Positions 7,117 through 16,500 of a stretch of 64,000 bases of DNA are shown here, one piece after another. The notes beneath the pieces are model-generated. The model did not search any database. It was not told where the DNA came from and saw only the letters and a program-made list of their open reading frames with translations. Position 1 is the first letter of the stretch, and each line of letters begins with the position of its first letter. Position numbers and translations under genes: made by a program. The stretch is from Actinomadura barringtoniae (lineage in GTDB: Bacteria; Actinomycetota; Actinomycetes; Streptosporangiales; Streptosporangiaceae), in the NCBI RefSeq assembly GCF_017573505.1, contig NZ_JAGEOJ010000010.1, forward strand, positions 124,001 to 188,000. Reading direction: 5' to 3'.

Positions 7117-8349
7117 ATGCGTTTCGTCCCCTCAGTGACCGCCGCCTCGACCCTGCTCGCGGCCGCCCTGCTCGTCCCGGCCACCAGCGCCAACGCCGCC
7201 CATGCAGCCGCCGCTGCCGCCGCCCTGACCTGCAACGGCAGCGCCGCCCCGACGATCGGCACGGGCACGCCGAACACCTCGATGAACAACAAGTTCACCT
7301 CGTACGGCAACAGCAACGCGCTCACCGACGACTGGACGGGCGCCGACAGCACCTACTCGGTGAAGCTGGCCGACGGCCGCACGGTCTTCGGCTTCTCCGA
7401 CACCTTCCTCGGCACGGTCAACGCCAACGGGTCCAGGCCGCTGGCGATCCAGGACGGCGGAACGACGCCGTTCATCAACAACACCTTCGTCGTGCAGTCG
7501 TCCGGGGGGACGCTGTCGAGCACGGCGCACGGCGGCACCGCCTCCAGCCCGACCGCGCTGCTGCCGCCGCGCGACGACTCGCACCTGTACTGGGCGGGCG
7601 ACCTGACGACCAACGGCAGCACCGAGATCCAGCAGCCCTACCGCGAGTACAAGGTCGGGTCGGGCGACCTGAACGTGGCCTGGGAGGACAACGTCCTCGC
7701 GCGCTTCTCGACGAGCAACCTCAAGCAGCCGATCTCGATCACGCCGCTGCCGTCCAGCCGGAAGATCATGTGGGGCTCGGGGCTGATGAAGGCCGACGGC
7801 TACACCTACATCTACGGGACCGAGGACCTCGGCACCGACGGCAAGCACATGTACGTCGCCCGCGTCTCGGGCACCGACCTGCGCGGGCAGTGGAGCTACC
7901 TGGCCTCGTACGGCAGCAACCCCACCGATCCCGCCGACGACACCTGGTCGACGTCGGAGTCGGCGGCGCTGCGGGTGCTGAGCGGGGTGTCGAACGAGTT
8001 CAGCGTCAGCAGGCGCGGCAACTTCAACATCCTGCTCACCCAGGACACCAAGCTGGCGTTCAGCATGGAGATCGACACCTACCTGAGCTGCTCGCCGGCC
8101 GGGCCGTTCGGCGACGAGAAGACCGTCTACAACACCCCGATCGCCAAGCCCGACGGCACCCCGTACAACGACGCGGACCTCTACACCTACAACGCCCACG
8201 CGCACGCGTCGCTGAGCTCGGCGAACAACCTGGTGTTCTCGTACAACATGAACAGCCTGGACTTCACCACCCCGGCCGCGCAGAAGGACGTCTACCGCGA
8301 CGTCAGCATCTACCGGCCGCGGTTCGTCAACGTTCCGGTGACGGGCTGA
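7117..8349 (+). CDS. Secreted beta-propeller-like protein, DUF5005/DUF4185-like, paralogue 2
   Basis: 410 residues with ATG 7117 placed after an ACGGAGG ribosome-binding site. An alanine-rich signal peptide occupies about residues 1-28 (ANA/AHA cleavage region). The mature protein repeats the markers of the 3251 gene: LTDDWTGADSTYSVKLADGR, FSDTFLG, QDGGTTPFINNTFV, YWAGDL and SIYRPRFVNVP at the end. Two paralogues in one operon, separated by four enzyme genes, suggest division of labour on related extracellular glycans. The biochemical activity is unknown to me. Confidence 0.7.
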   Translation: MRFVPSVTAASTLLAAALLVPATSANAAHAAAAAAALTCNGSAAPTIGTGTPNTSMNNKFTSYGNSNALTDDWTGADSTYSVKLADGRTVFGFSDTFLGTVNANGSRPLAIQDGGTTPFINNTFVVQSSGGTLSSTAHGGTASSPTALLPPRDDSHLYWAGDLTTNGSTEIQQPYREYKVGSGDLNVAWEDNVLARFSTSNLKQPISITPLPSSRKIMWGSGLMKADGYTYIYGTEDLGTDGKHMYVARVSGTDLRGQWSYLASYGSNPTDPADDTWSTSESAALRVLSGVSNEFSVSRRGNFNILLTQDTKLAFSMEIDTYLSCSPAGPFGDEKTVYNTPIAKPDGTPYNDADLYTYNAHAHASLSSANNLVFSYNMNSLDFTTPAAQKDVYRDVSIYRPRFVNVPVTG

Positions 8350-8353
8350 CGCG

Positions 8354-9349
8354 ATGGCGATCGATCCAGAGCTGACCGAGGCGCTCGCGGGGATGCCGTA
8401 CGTGAGCCTGGCCGACCCGGTGAAGGCGAGGGCCGCCATGCGCGACCTCGCCGCCACCCTGTCGGGCCCTCCGGCGTCCGAACCTCTCGAGGGGGGACGA
8501 CCCCCCACACCCCCCGGGCCGACTCCGCCGGCATCTCGTGAACGCGTCGAGGTGACCGACCGGATCATTCCGGACGGCGTTCCCGTGCGGATCTACCGTC
8601 CGGCGCGGCCGCAGGGGCCGGCGCTCGTCTACTTCCACGGCGGCGGCTTCGTCACCGGGGACCTGGACAACGAGCACGTGCGCTGCCTGGACTTCGCGGG
8701 CGAGCTCGGCATCGTGGTCGTGTCCGTGGACTACCGGCTCGCGCCCGAGCACCCGTTCCCCGCGGGTTTCGACGACGCGTACGCGGCGACCGTCTGGACC
8801 CACGCGAACGCGGGTGAGCTCGGCGCCGCGCCCAGCCGCATCGCGGTCGGGGGCGGCAGCGCGGGCGGCGGGCTGGCCGCCGCGGTGGCGCTGCGCGCGC
8901 GGGACGAGGGCGGGCCGCCGCTGGCGTTCCAGCTGCTGCTCTACCCGGTGCTGGACGACCGGATGGAGACGCCGTCGATGCGCACCTACACCGAGCCGCC
9001 GCTGTTCAACCGGGGCGAGGTGGAGCACATGTGGCACCACTATCTCGGGGGAGAGCCCGAGGCTCCGGTGTACGCGGCGCCGGCGCGGGCGGCCGACCTG
9101 TCCGGGCTGCCGCCCGCGTACATGCTGGTCGCCGAGGCCGATCCGCTGCGGGACGAGGACCTGGCGTACGCGTGCCGGCTCATCGCGGCGGGCGTGCCGA
9201 CCGAGCTGCGTCACGTGCCCGGCGCGTACCACGGCTTCGACGGCGTGCAGTCGGCCGCGGTGGCCCGGCGCGCGCACGCGGAACAACGTGCGGCGTTGCG
9301 CGATGTGTTTCATCTCAGTGCTGGACATCACAGCACATCAAGTGATTAG
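8354..9349 (+). CDS. Alpha/beta hydrolase, hormone-sensitive-lipase (family IV esterase) type
   Basis: 331 residues. The HSL oxyanion motif HGGGF lies at about residues 95-99 (VYFHGGGFVTG), the nucleophile elbow is GGGSAGG, the acidic residue is in AEADPLRDED, and the catalytic His is in GAYHGFD near the C-terminus. Such enzymes deacylate small esters, so a sugar O-acetyl esterase role is plausible here. Between residues about 44 and 56 the sequence LEGGRPPTPPGP is encoded by a copy of the dispersed GC-hairpin repeat (8486-8517), inserted in frame before the catalytic domain. Last gene of the rightward operon; the GntR operator and gene follow. Confidence 0.87.
   Translation: MAIDPELTEALAGMPYVSLADPVKARAAMRDLAATLSGPPASEPLEGGRPPTPPGPTPPASRERVEVTDRIIPDGVPVRIYRPARPQGPALVYFHGGGFVTGDLDNEHVRCLDFAGELGIVVVSVDYRLAPEHPFPAGFDDAYAATVWTHANAGELGAAPSRIAVGGGSAGGGLAAAVALRARDEGGPPLAFQLLLYPVLDDRMETPSMRTYTEPPLFNRGEVEHMWHHYLGGEPEAPVYAAPARAADLSGLPPAYMLVAEADPLRDEDLAYACRLIAAGVPTELRHVPGAYHGFDGVQSAAVARRAHAEQRAALRDVFHLSAGHHSTSSD
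8486..8517 (-). repeat. GC-hairpin dispersed repeat, copy A
   Basis: Core GGGGGGACGACCCCCC (six G:C pairs closing a 4-nt loop) preceded by CTCGA and followed by ACACCCCCCGG. The same core and flanks recur at 39816 in this orientation and, inverted, at 50914, 50971 and 55191. This copy is translated in frame inside the esterase gene. Confidence 0.85.
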
Positions 9350-9356
9350 ATGACTT
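9340..9356. promoter_or_regulatory. Putative GntR operator 3 (autoregulatory site)
   Basis: AAGTGATTAGATGACTT is a near-perfect palindrome (AAGTnATnnnATnACTT), 29 bases before the GntR gene start at 9386. It overlaps the 3' end of the esterase gene. It is the best-formed of the three related sites in the window, as expected for an autoregulated FadR-type repressor. Confidence 0.65.
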
Positions 9357-9385
9357 AACTTCTTCCAGGTTGAACGAGGTAGTCG

Positions 9386-10078
9386 ATGGCCCAGGACGTG
9401 ACCCGCCCCAGTCTCTCCGACGCGCTGACCGAGCGCGTGCTGGAGCTGATCCGCGCGGGCGGGCTGCGTCCCGGCGACCGGCTTCCCTCGGCCAGGGAAC
9501 TGTCGGAGCGCTTCGCGGTGACCACACCCACTCTCCGCGAGGCGCTCCGCAGGCTGGAGGCCACCGGCGCGGTGCAGATGCGGCACGGATCGGGCATCTA
9601 CGTCGGCGCCGACCTCGAACGGGTCGTCATCCCGAACCCGAACTTCCGGCGCCTCCAGGCCGACCAGATGCTGCAGCTGCTGGACGCCAGGCTCCTGATC
9701 GAGCCGCCGCTCGCCGCGATGACCGCGCGGCGCGCCGACCCGGCCGACCTGGACCGGCTCGGCACCGCTCTCGACCAGGCGGGACGCCACCTGGAGGGCG
9801 AGGACGCCGAGCTGGACACCGCCAACCGGACCTTCCACCGCGCGGCCGCCCGAGCCTCGGGCAACGCCGTGCTCGGCGAGGTCATCGACTCGCTGCTGTC
9901 GGTCCACGCCAGCGAGCAGCGCGAAATACTGCGGATCTTCGATGACCGGGCCCGCGACCACGACGAACACCGGGCCATCCTGGCCGCCATGAAGGCCGGC
10001 GACGCCGAACGCGCCGAGGAGCTGATGCGCGCGCATCTCCTCGACGTGAAGAGCGTCATCGAGTCCCGGCTCACCTGA
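9386..10078 (+). CDS. GntR family regulator, FadR subfamily (FCD domain)
   Basis: 230 residues. The winged helix-turn-helix is at about residues 10-75 (LRPGDRLPSARELSERFAVT, then TLREALRRLEATGAVQMRHG, the typical GntR recognition and wing). An FCD effector domain follows at about 90-220, with the metal-ligand pattern Asp in DTANRTFHRA, His in that helix, and later DHDEHRAILAAMKAGD. FCD regulators respond to small carboxylates or sugar acids, which fits the inferred pathway. GAGGT precedes the ATG. The three palindromes at 1389, 3224 and 9340 are its likely targets, covering the dioxygenase, the kinase, the first operon and itself. Confidence 0.92.
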   Translation: MAQDVTRPSLSDALTERVLELIRAGGLRPGDRLPSARELSERFAVTTPTLREALRRLEATGAVQMRHGSGIYVGADLERVVIPNPNFRRLQADQMLQLLDARLLIEPPLAAMTARRADPADLDRLGTALDQAGRHLEGEDAELDTANRTFHRAAARASGNAVLGEVIDSLLSVHASEQREILRIFDDRARDHDEHRAILAAMKAGDAERAEELMRAHLLDVKSVIESRLT

Positions 10079-10180
10079 CCGACCCCCGATCCCGCTCGAT
10101 CCACCCCGCCCACCCCGATCCACTCCATCTCAACAGGCCGTCCGCACCGCACCTCGCTGACGGCCGCTTCAGCCAACCCT

Positions 10181-10305
10181 CAGCACCGCCGTTCCTCAGC
10201 ACAGCCGTTCCTCAGCATCGCCGTTCTTCAGCACCGCCGTTCCTCAGCACCGCCGTTCTTCAACACAGCCGTTCAGTACAGCCGTTCCTCAGTACCTCCA
10301 TTCCT
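10181..10305. repeat. Tandem array of eight ~16-bp units upstream of the sugar ABC operon
   Basis: Units resemble CAGCACCGCCGTTCCT: seven are 16 bp and the sixth is shortened to 13 bp. Variation is concentrated at the 5th-7th and last positions. They fill the 269-base gap between the GntR gene and the binding-protein gene, 42 bases before the latter's start. No open reading frame of note lies here. Confidence 0.85.
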
Positions 10306-10347
10306 CCGTACGACCTCCATCCACCCCAAGAACCAGGGAGGCCCCCT

Positions 10348-11625
10348 ATGCCGTCGATGCGTATGCGGGCGACCGCCGTTCTCGCCGCGGGCACGGCGCT
10401 GCTCGCGGTCGCGGGCTGCGCGTCCGGCAGCGACTCCAGCGGGTCGAAGTCCGGGCTCAAGCTCTACAACGACAAGGGCGCCTGGAAGCCCTTCTTCGAG
10501 CAGATGGGCACGCTCGGCAAGCAGCAGACCGGGCTGGACATGAAGCCGGTCGGCTACACCGACGAGCCGACCTACACCGCGTTCATCAAGTCCTCGTTCC
10601 GCACCAAGGTGAAGCCGGACCTGTTCACCTGGTCCACCGGCGGCCGCCTCCAGGAGATCGTCGCGCAGAACCAGGTCGCCGACACCTCCGCCATCTGGCA
10701 GGAGGGGATCAAGAACGGCGACCTCACGCAGGACCTGGCCAAGTACTACACGGTGAACGGCAAGCAGTACTGCGTGCCGCTGAACACCGGCTACTGGGGC
10801 ATGTTCTACGACAAGAAGATCTTCGCCAAGTACAACCTGCAGCCGCCGAAGACGTGGGCCGACCTGATGAAGGCCGCGCAGACGCTGAAGAGCCACGGCC
10901 AGGTCCCGTTCAACCAGACCACGCCGACCTCGCTGTTCTCGTTCGCCTGGTTCGAGCAGCTGCTCGCGGGCACCGACCCGGACCTGTACGAGAAGCTGTC
11001 GATCGGCCAGGCCTCCTACACCGACCCGGGCGTGGTCAAGGTGATGGAGCAGTGGAAGTCGATGATCGACTCCGGCTACTTCAGCAACCCCGGCGACAAG
11101 GCCGACCCCGCCGACAGCTTCAAGGCGGGCAAGGCCGCGATGGTGATCAACGGCACCTGGTTCAACACCAGCATGACCCAGCGCGGGCTGAAGCAGGGCA
11201 CCGACTACGGGTTCTTCATCATCCCGAACGTGGTGTCCTCGCTGCCGAAGACCTCGCTGGTCTTCGAGAGCGGGCCGCTCTGCTCGCTCAACAAGGCCCC
11301 CGACAAGGAGGCCAGCACCAAGTACCTGAAGTGGTGGATCACCCCGGCGGCCCAGGAGAAGTGGGCCAACGCGCGCGGTGACGTGTCCGGCAACCCGAAG
11401 GTGAAGGTCGCCGACCCGGCGCTGGACGCGACCACCAAGGAGGCCGCGTCCGATCAGAACCGGCTGGTGCTGCGCTACTTCGAGGCCGCGCCCGCGCCGG
11501 TGCTCACCGCCGCGCTGAGCGGCTTCGACGGCTTCCTGAACAAGCCCGGGACCTACAAGAAGGTGCTGGAGGACATCCAGAAGGTCGCCGATGAGTACTG
11601 GAAGACGCACAAGGCCGGAAGTTGA
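10348..11625 (+). CDS. ABC sugar importer, extracellular substrate-binding lipoprotein (family 1)
   Basis: 425 residues. Lipoprotein signal peptide with lipobox LLAVAGC (Cys at about residue 27) followed by a Ser/Gly linker. The body is a family 1 solute-binding protein: VKPDLFTWSTGGRLQEIV, NTGYWGMFYDKKIFAKYNL, PKTWADL and a KAAMVINGTWF motif. It captures oligo- or monosaccharides for the two permeases that follow. GGGAGG precedes the ATG. Its location inside the island suggests import of the sugar metabolised by the neighbouring enzymes. Confidence 0.93.
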   Translation: MPSMRMRATAVLAAGTALLAVAGCASGSDSSGSKSGLKLYNDKGAWKPFFEQMGTLGKQQTGLDMKPVGYTDEPTYTAFIKSSFRTKVKPDLFTWSTGGRLQEIVAQNQVADTSAIWQEGIKNGDLTQDLAKYYTVNGKQYCVPLNTGYWGMFYDKKIFAKYNLQPPKTWADLMKAAQTLKSHGQVPFNQTTPTSLFSFAWFEQLLAGTDPDLYEKLSIGQASYTDPGVVKVMEQWKSMIDSGYFSNPGDKADPADSFKAGKAAMVINGTWFNTSMTQRGLKQGTDYGFFIIPNVVSSLPKTSLVFESGPLCSLNKAPDKEASTKYLKWWITPAAQEKWANARGDVSGNPKVKVADPALDATTKEAASDQNRLVLRYFEAAPAPVLTAALSGFDGFLNKPGTYKKVLEDIQKVADEYWKTHKAGS

Positions 11626-11633
11626 GCCTGGAG

Positions 11634-12629
11634 ATGAGTGAGCAGACGACCGCCGTGCGCGCGAAGGCCTCGGCCGGACGCGCGCGCGGCGGGAAGGCCG
11701 GCCGGGGCGGCAAGGGCCGCGCCAAGCACGGCGGCGCCGGGGGAGGGCTGCCCGCCCGCGGCGGGTTCGCGATGTACGGCAGGTTCCGGCAGATCTACGT
11801 CACCCCCGCGGTCCTGTTCGTCGCGGTGCTGATCTACCTGCCGTTCCTGTGGACGGCCTACCTGAGCTTCACCTCCTATGACGGGCTCGGGTCGCCCAAG
11901 TTCACCGGGCTCGACAACTATCGGCGGCTCTTCCACGACGAGGCGCTGCTCACCTCGGTCCGCAACACCCTGATCTGGGTCGTCGGGACGACGATCCTGC
12001 CGGTCGGGCTCGGGCTGCTGGTCGCGGTGCTGTCGTACAACATCAAGGGCGGCGCCTGGTTCCGGCTGCCGTTCCTCATCCCGTACGCGATGTCGGGCGC
12101 GGGCCTCGGCCTCATCTGGGGCTTCATCCTGCAGCCCGACGGCATGGCCAACCAGGTGCTGACGTTCCTCGGCATGCCGGGCGGCAACACCGAGTTCCTC
12201 CAGGACGGGCCGCGCAACACGTTCGCGATGATCGTGGTCTGGGCGTGGCAGCAGCTCGGCGTCAACATGCTGCTGTTCGTCGTCGGCCTGCAGTCGATCC
12301 CCAGACAGCCGATCGAGGCGGCACGGATCGACGGCGCCTCGGGCTGGCAGCTGTTCCGGCACATCATCTGGCCGCTGATGCGCCCGCTCACCACCGTGGT
12401 GTTCGGGCTGGCGCTGGTGGCGAGCCTGAAGACGTTCGACATCGTCTGGGTGATGACCCAGGGCGGCCCCGGCCGGTCCTCCGAGACGCTCGCGGTGACC
12501 ATGTACCGGCAGGTCTTCGTGGCCGACGAGTACGGCTACGGATCGGCGATCGCGGTGGCGCTCACCACGGTCACCGGGCTCGCCTCCTACCTCTATCTCC
12601 GCCACCAGATCGGCAAGGAGGACCGCTGA
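11634..12629 (+). CDS. ABC sugar importer permease 1 (MalF/UgpA-like)
   Basis: About 331 residues, six predicted membrane segments after a basic, Gly/Ala-rich N-terminal tail of some 40 residues. The permease EAA loop reads EAARIDGASGWQLFRHIIWP at about residues 224-243. ATG 11634 is preferred over an in-frame TTG at 11622 because GGAAG lies about 12 bases before it. The gene overlaps the second permease start by one base. Confidence 0.92.
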   Translation: MSEQTTAVRAKASAGRARGGKAGRGGKGRAKHGGAGGGLPARGGFAMYGRFRQIYVTPAVLFVAVLIYLPFLWTAYLSFTSYDGLGSPKFTGLDNYRRLFHDEALLTSVRNTLIWVVGTTILPVGLGLLVAVLSYNIKGGAWFRLPFLIPYAMSGAGLGLIWGFILQPDGMANQVLTFLGMPGGNTEFLQDGPRNTFAMIVVWAWQQLGVNMLLFVVGLQSIPRQPIEAARIDGASGWQLFRHIIWPLMRPLTTVVFGLALVASLKTFDIVWVMTQGGPGRSSETLAVTMYRQVFVADEYGYGSAIAVALTTVTGLASYLYLRHQIGKEDR

Positions 12630-13453
12630 TGCAGGGAGGACAGCTGATCCGCAAGATCGTGCTCGTCGTGCTCGGGCTGGTGTGGCTCTTCCCGACGTAC
12701 CTGATCGTGGCGAACGCGGTGCGCCCGGCGACCGAGTACAACCCCACGGACGCGGTCAAACCGCCGTCCTCGATGGGGCTGTTCGACAACATCAGCCAGG
12801 CGTGGAGCCGCACCAACGTGGGGAGCACGCTCTACAGCACCGCCCTCTACAGCATCGTCGCGCCCGGCCTCGCCGTGCTGTTCGGCGCGCTCGCGGGCTA
12901 CGCGATCGTCGTGCTGAAGGTCCGGTTCGGGTTCGCCTGGTTCATCGTGATCTTCGCGGGCACGGTGGTGCCGTTCCAGATGCTGCTGGTGCCGCTGTTC
13001 GTCGGCTACAGCAAGGTGTCGCTCTACGACAACCAACTCGGCCTGGTGCTGGTGCACACGGCGATCATGACGCCGCTGGCGGCGCTGGTGATGCGCAACT
13101 TCTTCGGCTCGGTGGCGGTCTCGATCTTCGAGGCGGCCCGGCTGGACGGCGCGTCCACGCTGCGGATCTTCTTCCGCATCTACCTGCCGCTGTCGTCGGC
13201 CGCGCTCGCCGCCGTGTTCATCCTGGAGTTCACCTACGTGTGGAACGACCTGCTGTTCGGGCTCACGCTCGCGCAGTCGGAGAACGTGCGGCCGGTGTGG
13301 GCGGAGCTGTCGGCCCTCACCACCGACGTCTACGCGGGCACGCCGGTGCCGATCGCGCTGGCCGCGGGCCTGGTGGTCTCGCTGCCGACGGTCGTGCTCT
13401 TCCTGGCGACCCAGCGGCTGTTCACCCGCGGGCTGACGCTCGCGCAGTTCTGA
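12629..13453 (+). CDS. ABC sugar importer permease 2 (MalG/UgpE-like)
   Basis: 274 residues, six membrane segments, EAA loop EAARLDGASTLRIFFRIYLP at about residues 169-188. The ATG overlaps the TGA of permease 1 (ATGA-type junction). GCAAGGAGG upstream is a strong ribosome-binding site. No ATPase gene follows; actinobacterial family-1 sugar importers commonly borrow a shared MsiK-type ATPase encoded elsewhere, and that is inferred here. Confidence 0.92.
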   Translation: MQGGQLIRKIVLVVLGLVWLFPTYLIVANAVRPATEYNPTDAVKPPSSMGLFDNISQAWSRTNVGSTLYSTALYSIVAPGLAVLFGALAGYAIVVLKVRFGFAWFIVIFAGTVVPFQMLLVPLFVGYSKVSLYDNQLGLVLVHTAIMTPLAALVMRNFFGSVAVSIFEAARLDGASTLRIFFRIYLPLSSAALAAVFILEFTYVWNDLLFGLTLAQSENVRPVWAELSALTTDVYAGTPVPIALAAGLVVSLPTVVLFLATQRLFTRGLTLAQF

Positions 13454-13508
13454 CGTTCGCTTGGTTCTGACCCCCTGTAATTCCTGAATTTCATTTGAGA
13501 GGACGAGG

Positions 13509-16500
13509 ATGACCAGTCGGCTCCTGACGGAGAGCCTCGGCTCGCCGGACTACGACGGGATCCGCGCGGCCCTCCGCCACGACACCTCGGTCGAGGTCCT
13601 GGCCGTGCGCGGGCTGTCGGTGCGCGCGGCGGTGCTGCCGTTGTTCAAGCGGGACGAGGCGGGGGCGCTTCGGCAGGCCGTACGGATCGAGGCCGCCCCG
13701 GGCCTCACCCTGCGCCTCGGCGACATCGAGGAGCGCACGGGCGACGACGGCCGCGCGACCCTGCTGGTCCCGGCGGTGGACGAGATCCGGCGGATCACGC
13801 TGGAGGTGCGCGACGACGCGGGCCTGGTCGGCGCCGCGCCGCTCGACGTGACGCCCCAGCGCAAGTGGAACGTCTTCGTCGTTCACCACTCCCATTTGGA
13901 CATCGGCTACACCGACACCCAGGGCACCGTCCTACGGCATCACCTTGACTATCTGGACGCGGCGCTGCGGCTTTCCCGGGAGACCGACGGGAGGCCCGAC
14001 GACGCGCACTTCCGGTGGTCGGTCGAGTCGTCGCTGCCCGCGCTGCGCTGGCTGGCGACGCGGCCCGACGACATGGTCGCCGAGTTCGTGGAACGCACCA
14101 GGGCCGGCAACATCGAGGTCACCGCGTTCCCGATGCAGCTGCACACCGAGGCGTGCTCGACCGAGGAGCTCTACCGGCAGCTCCGCTTCGTCGAGGGCCT
14201 GCGCAGCAACTACGGGATCGACGTCCGTTCGGCGATGCACACCGACATCCCGGGCGCGGTCGTCGGCGTCGTGGACGCGCTGAACGCCGCCGGGGTGCGC
14301 TACCTGGCCGCCGCGCACAACTGGGCGGGCCGGTCCGTGCCGTACATCACCGGCGGCGACAAGCTGGGCCGCCCGTTCCGCTGGCGCGCGCCGAGCGGCC
14401 GCGAGCTGATCGTGTGGTTCACCGACACCCCGCACGGCATGGCCTACATGGAGGGCAACACCGTCGGCCTGGTCGACGGCTATGACCTCGCCGAGGACCT
14501 GCTGCCGCGCTACCTGAGCTCGCTCGCCGACCGCCCCTACCCCTACGGCCCGGGCACCTTCGGCTGGTACGCGGCGCCCGGTCAGGTCGGCGCCGACAAG
14601 TCCCCCGACGTACTGGACGCCGTTCACCTGCGGGTGCAGGGCGCGCACGCCGACAACGCCGGGCCGTCGATCATGCCCGCCGACATCGCGCACCGCTGGA
14701 ACCAGACATGGGAGTACCCGCGCGTCCGGATGGCGACCAACGCCGACTTCTTCGAGCACGTCGAGGAGCACCACCTGGACTCCCTCCAGGTGCACGAGGG
14801 CGACTGGACCGACTGGTGGGCCGACGGGCTCGGCTCCGGCGCGCGCCCGCTCGGCTACGTCCGCCGCGCCCAGAACGTGCTGCGCGCCGCCGAGACGCTG
14901 CACTCGCTGGCCGGAGCGCAGGCCGAGGGGCTGAACGACGCCTACGACAAGGCCGCGCTGTTCGACGAGCACACCTGGGGCGCCGCCAACCCCTGGGAGG
15001 ACGCCGAGGAGGGCGGCGACTCGGGCGGCCTGCAGTGGACCCGCAAGTCCGCGGTCGGCTATCAGTCCTACGACGACGCCCTGGACCTGCTCCAGGCGGG
15101 CGCGCGGCGGTTCGGCGCGACGGTCGGGCCCGCGCCCGAGGCGCTCGCCTCGTTCGCCGTCGTGAACCCGGGCACGGCCGACCGTACCGACGTCGTCCGC
15201 GCCTTCCTGCCGCGCGACGTGGTGGCGGTGGACGTCCCGGTCGCGCTCGTGGACGCCCGTACGGGCGAGACCGTGCCGCACCACGAGGAGGAGGTCGACC
15301 CGGACGAGTGGCCGACCCGCCCGATCGGCCGCCACCTGGAGGTCGTGATCCGCGACGTTCCGGGACTGGGGCAGGTGCGCCTCGACGTCGTTCCGGCCGA
15401 CCGGCCGGCGCCGGAGCCGATCGACCTCGGCAACGACGGGACCATTGAGAACGAGTTCTACCGGGTGACCTACGACGTCCGCGAGGGGCACCTCTCGTCG
15501 GTGTTCGACAAGGTCGCGGGCCGGGAGCTGGTGAACGCCGACGCGCAGGCCGGGTTCGGCCAGTACGTCTACGACCGTTACGCCACCGCGCCGCACTTCA
15601 ACCACCTGTCCGGGCACATGCTCGTGCACGACAGGACGCTGCTGGGCGACCGCGCGATCGGGCGCCACGCCGCCGTGGTGAAGTGTGAACGCACCCCTGC
15701 CGGGGAGCGGCTCATCGTGGAGCTGAACGGCAAGGGCGTGGACTGGCTGCGCACCACCATCGAGCTCTACGCGGGCGTGCCGCGCCTGGATCTGCGCTTC
15801 CAGCTCGGCAAACAGCCGACCGCCGGGAAGGAGGCGGTGTTCTTCGCCTTCCCGTTCGCGGTCGGCGGGCCGCCGTCGGTGTGGGAGCTGACCGGCGGCG
15901 TCGGCGGCACCGACGTGCCGAGCGTGCCGGGATCGGCCGAGCACATGCGGCCGATCAGGCACTGGGCCGCGTTCGAGGACCCCGACCTCACGGTGGCGTG
16001 GGCGACGCTGGAGGCGCCGCTGGTGCAGTTCGGCTCGATCCACATGCCGTACGCGCCGTTCCCGCCGACGATCGACGAGGAGGCCGCGACGGTCTACTCG
16101 TGGGCGCTGAACAACATCTGGGACACCAACTTCCCGTCCCAGCAGTCGGGCGAGACCACGTTCCGGTACGCCGTCGCGTCCGCCGGGGGAGGGGTGTCGG
16201 GCCGGCGGCTCGGCGCCGCCACGGCCGCCGGGCTGACCGACGCCTTCGTGGCGACGCTCGCCACCGGCACCGAGGTCGCCGACGCGAGCCGGTCGTTCGT
16301 GCGCGTGGACGACGCGGACGTGCAGATCAGCTCGGTCGGGCGGGAGGGCGACGACCTGGTCGTACGGCTCCAGTCGCTGGCCTCGGGGCCGGTGGAGGCA
16401 GCGCTGACCGTTCCCGGGCTGACCCGGGCGCTGGTCGACTCGGGCCTCGGCCGCGACGTCGAGGAGGCGCCGGTACGCGACGGCGCCGCGATCGTCCGCC

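Noticed and set aside
10181..10305. CRISPR array
   Set aside because: Units abut directly with no spacers and no cas genes are nearby.
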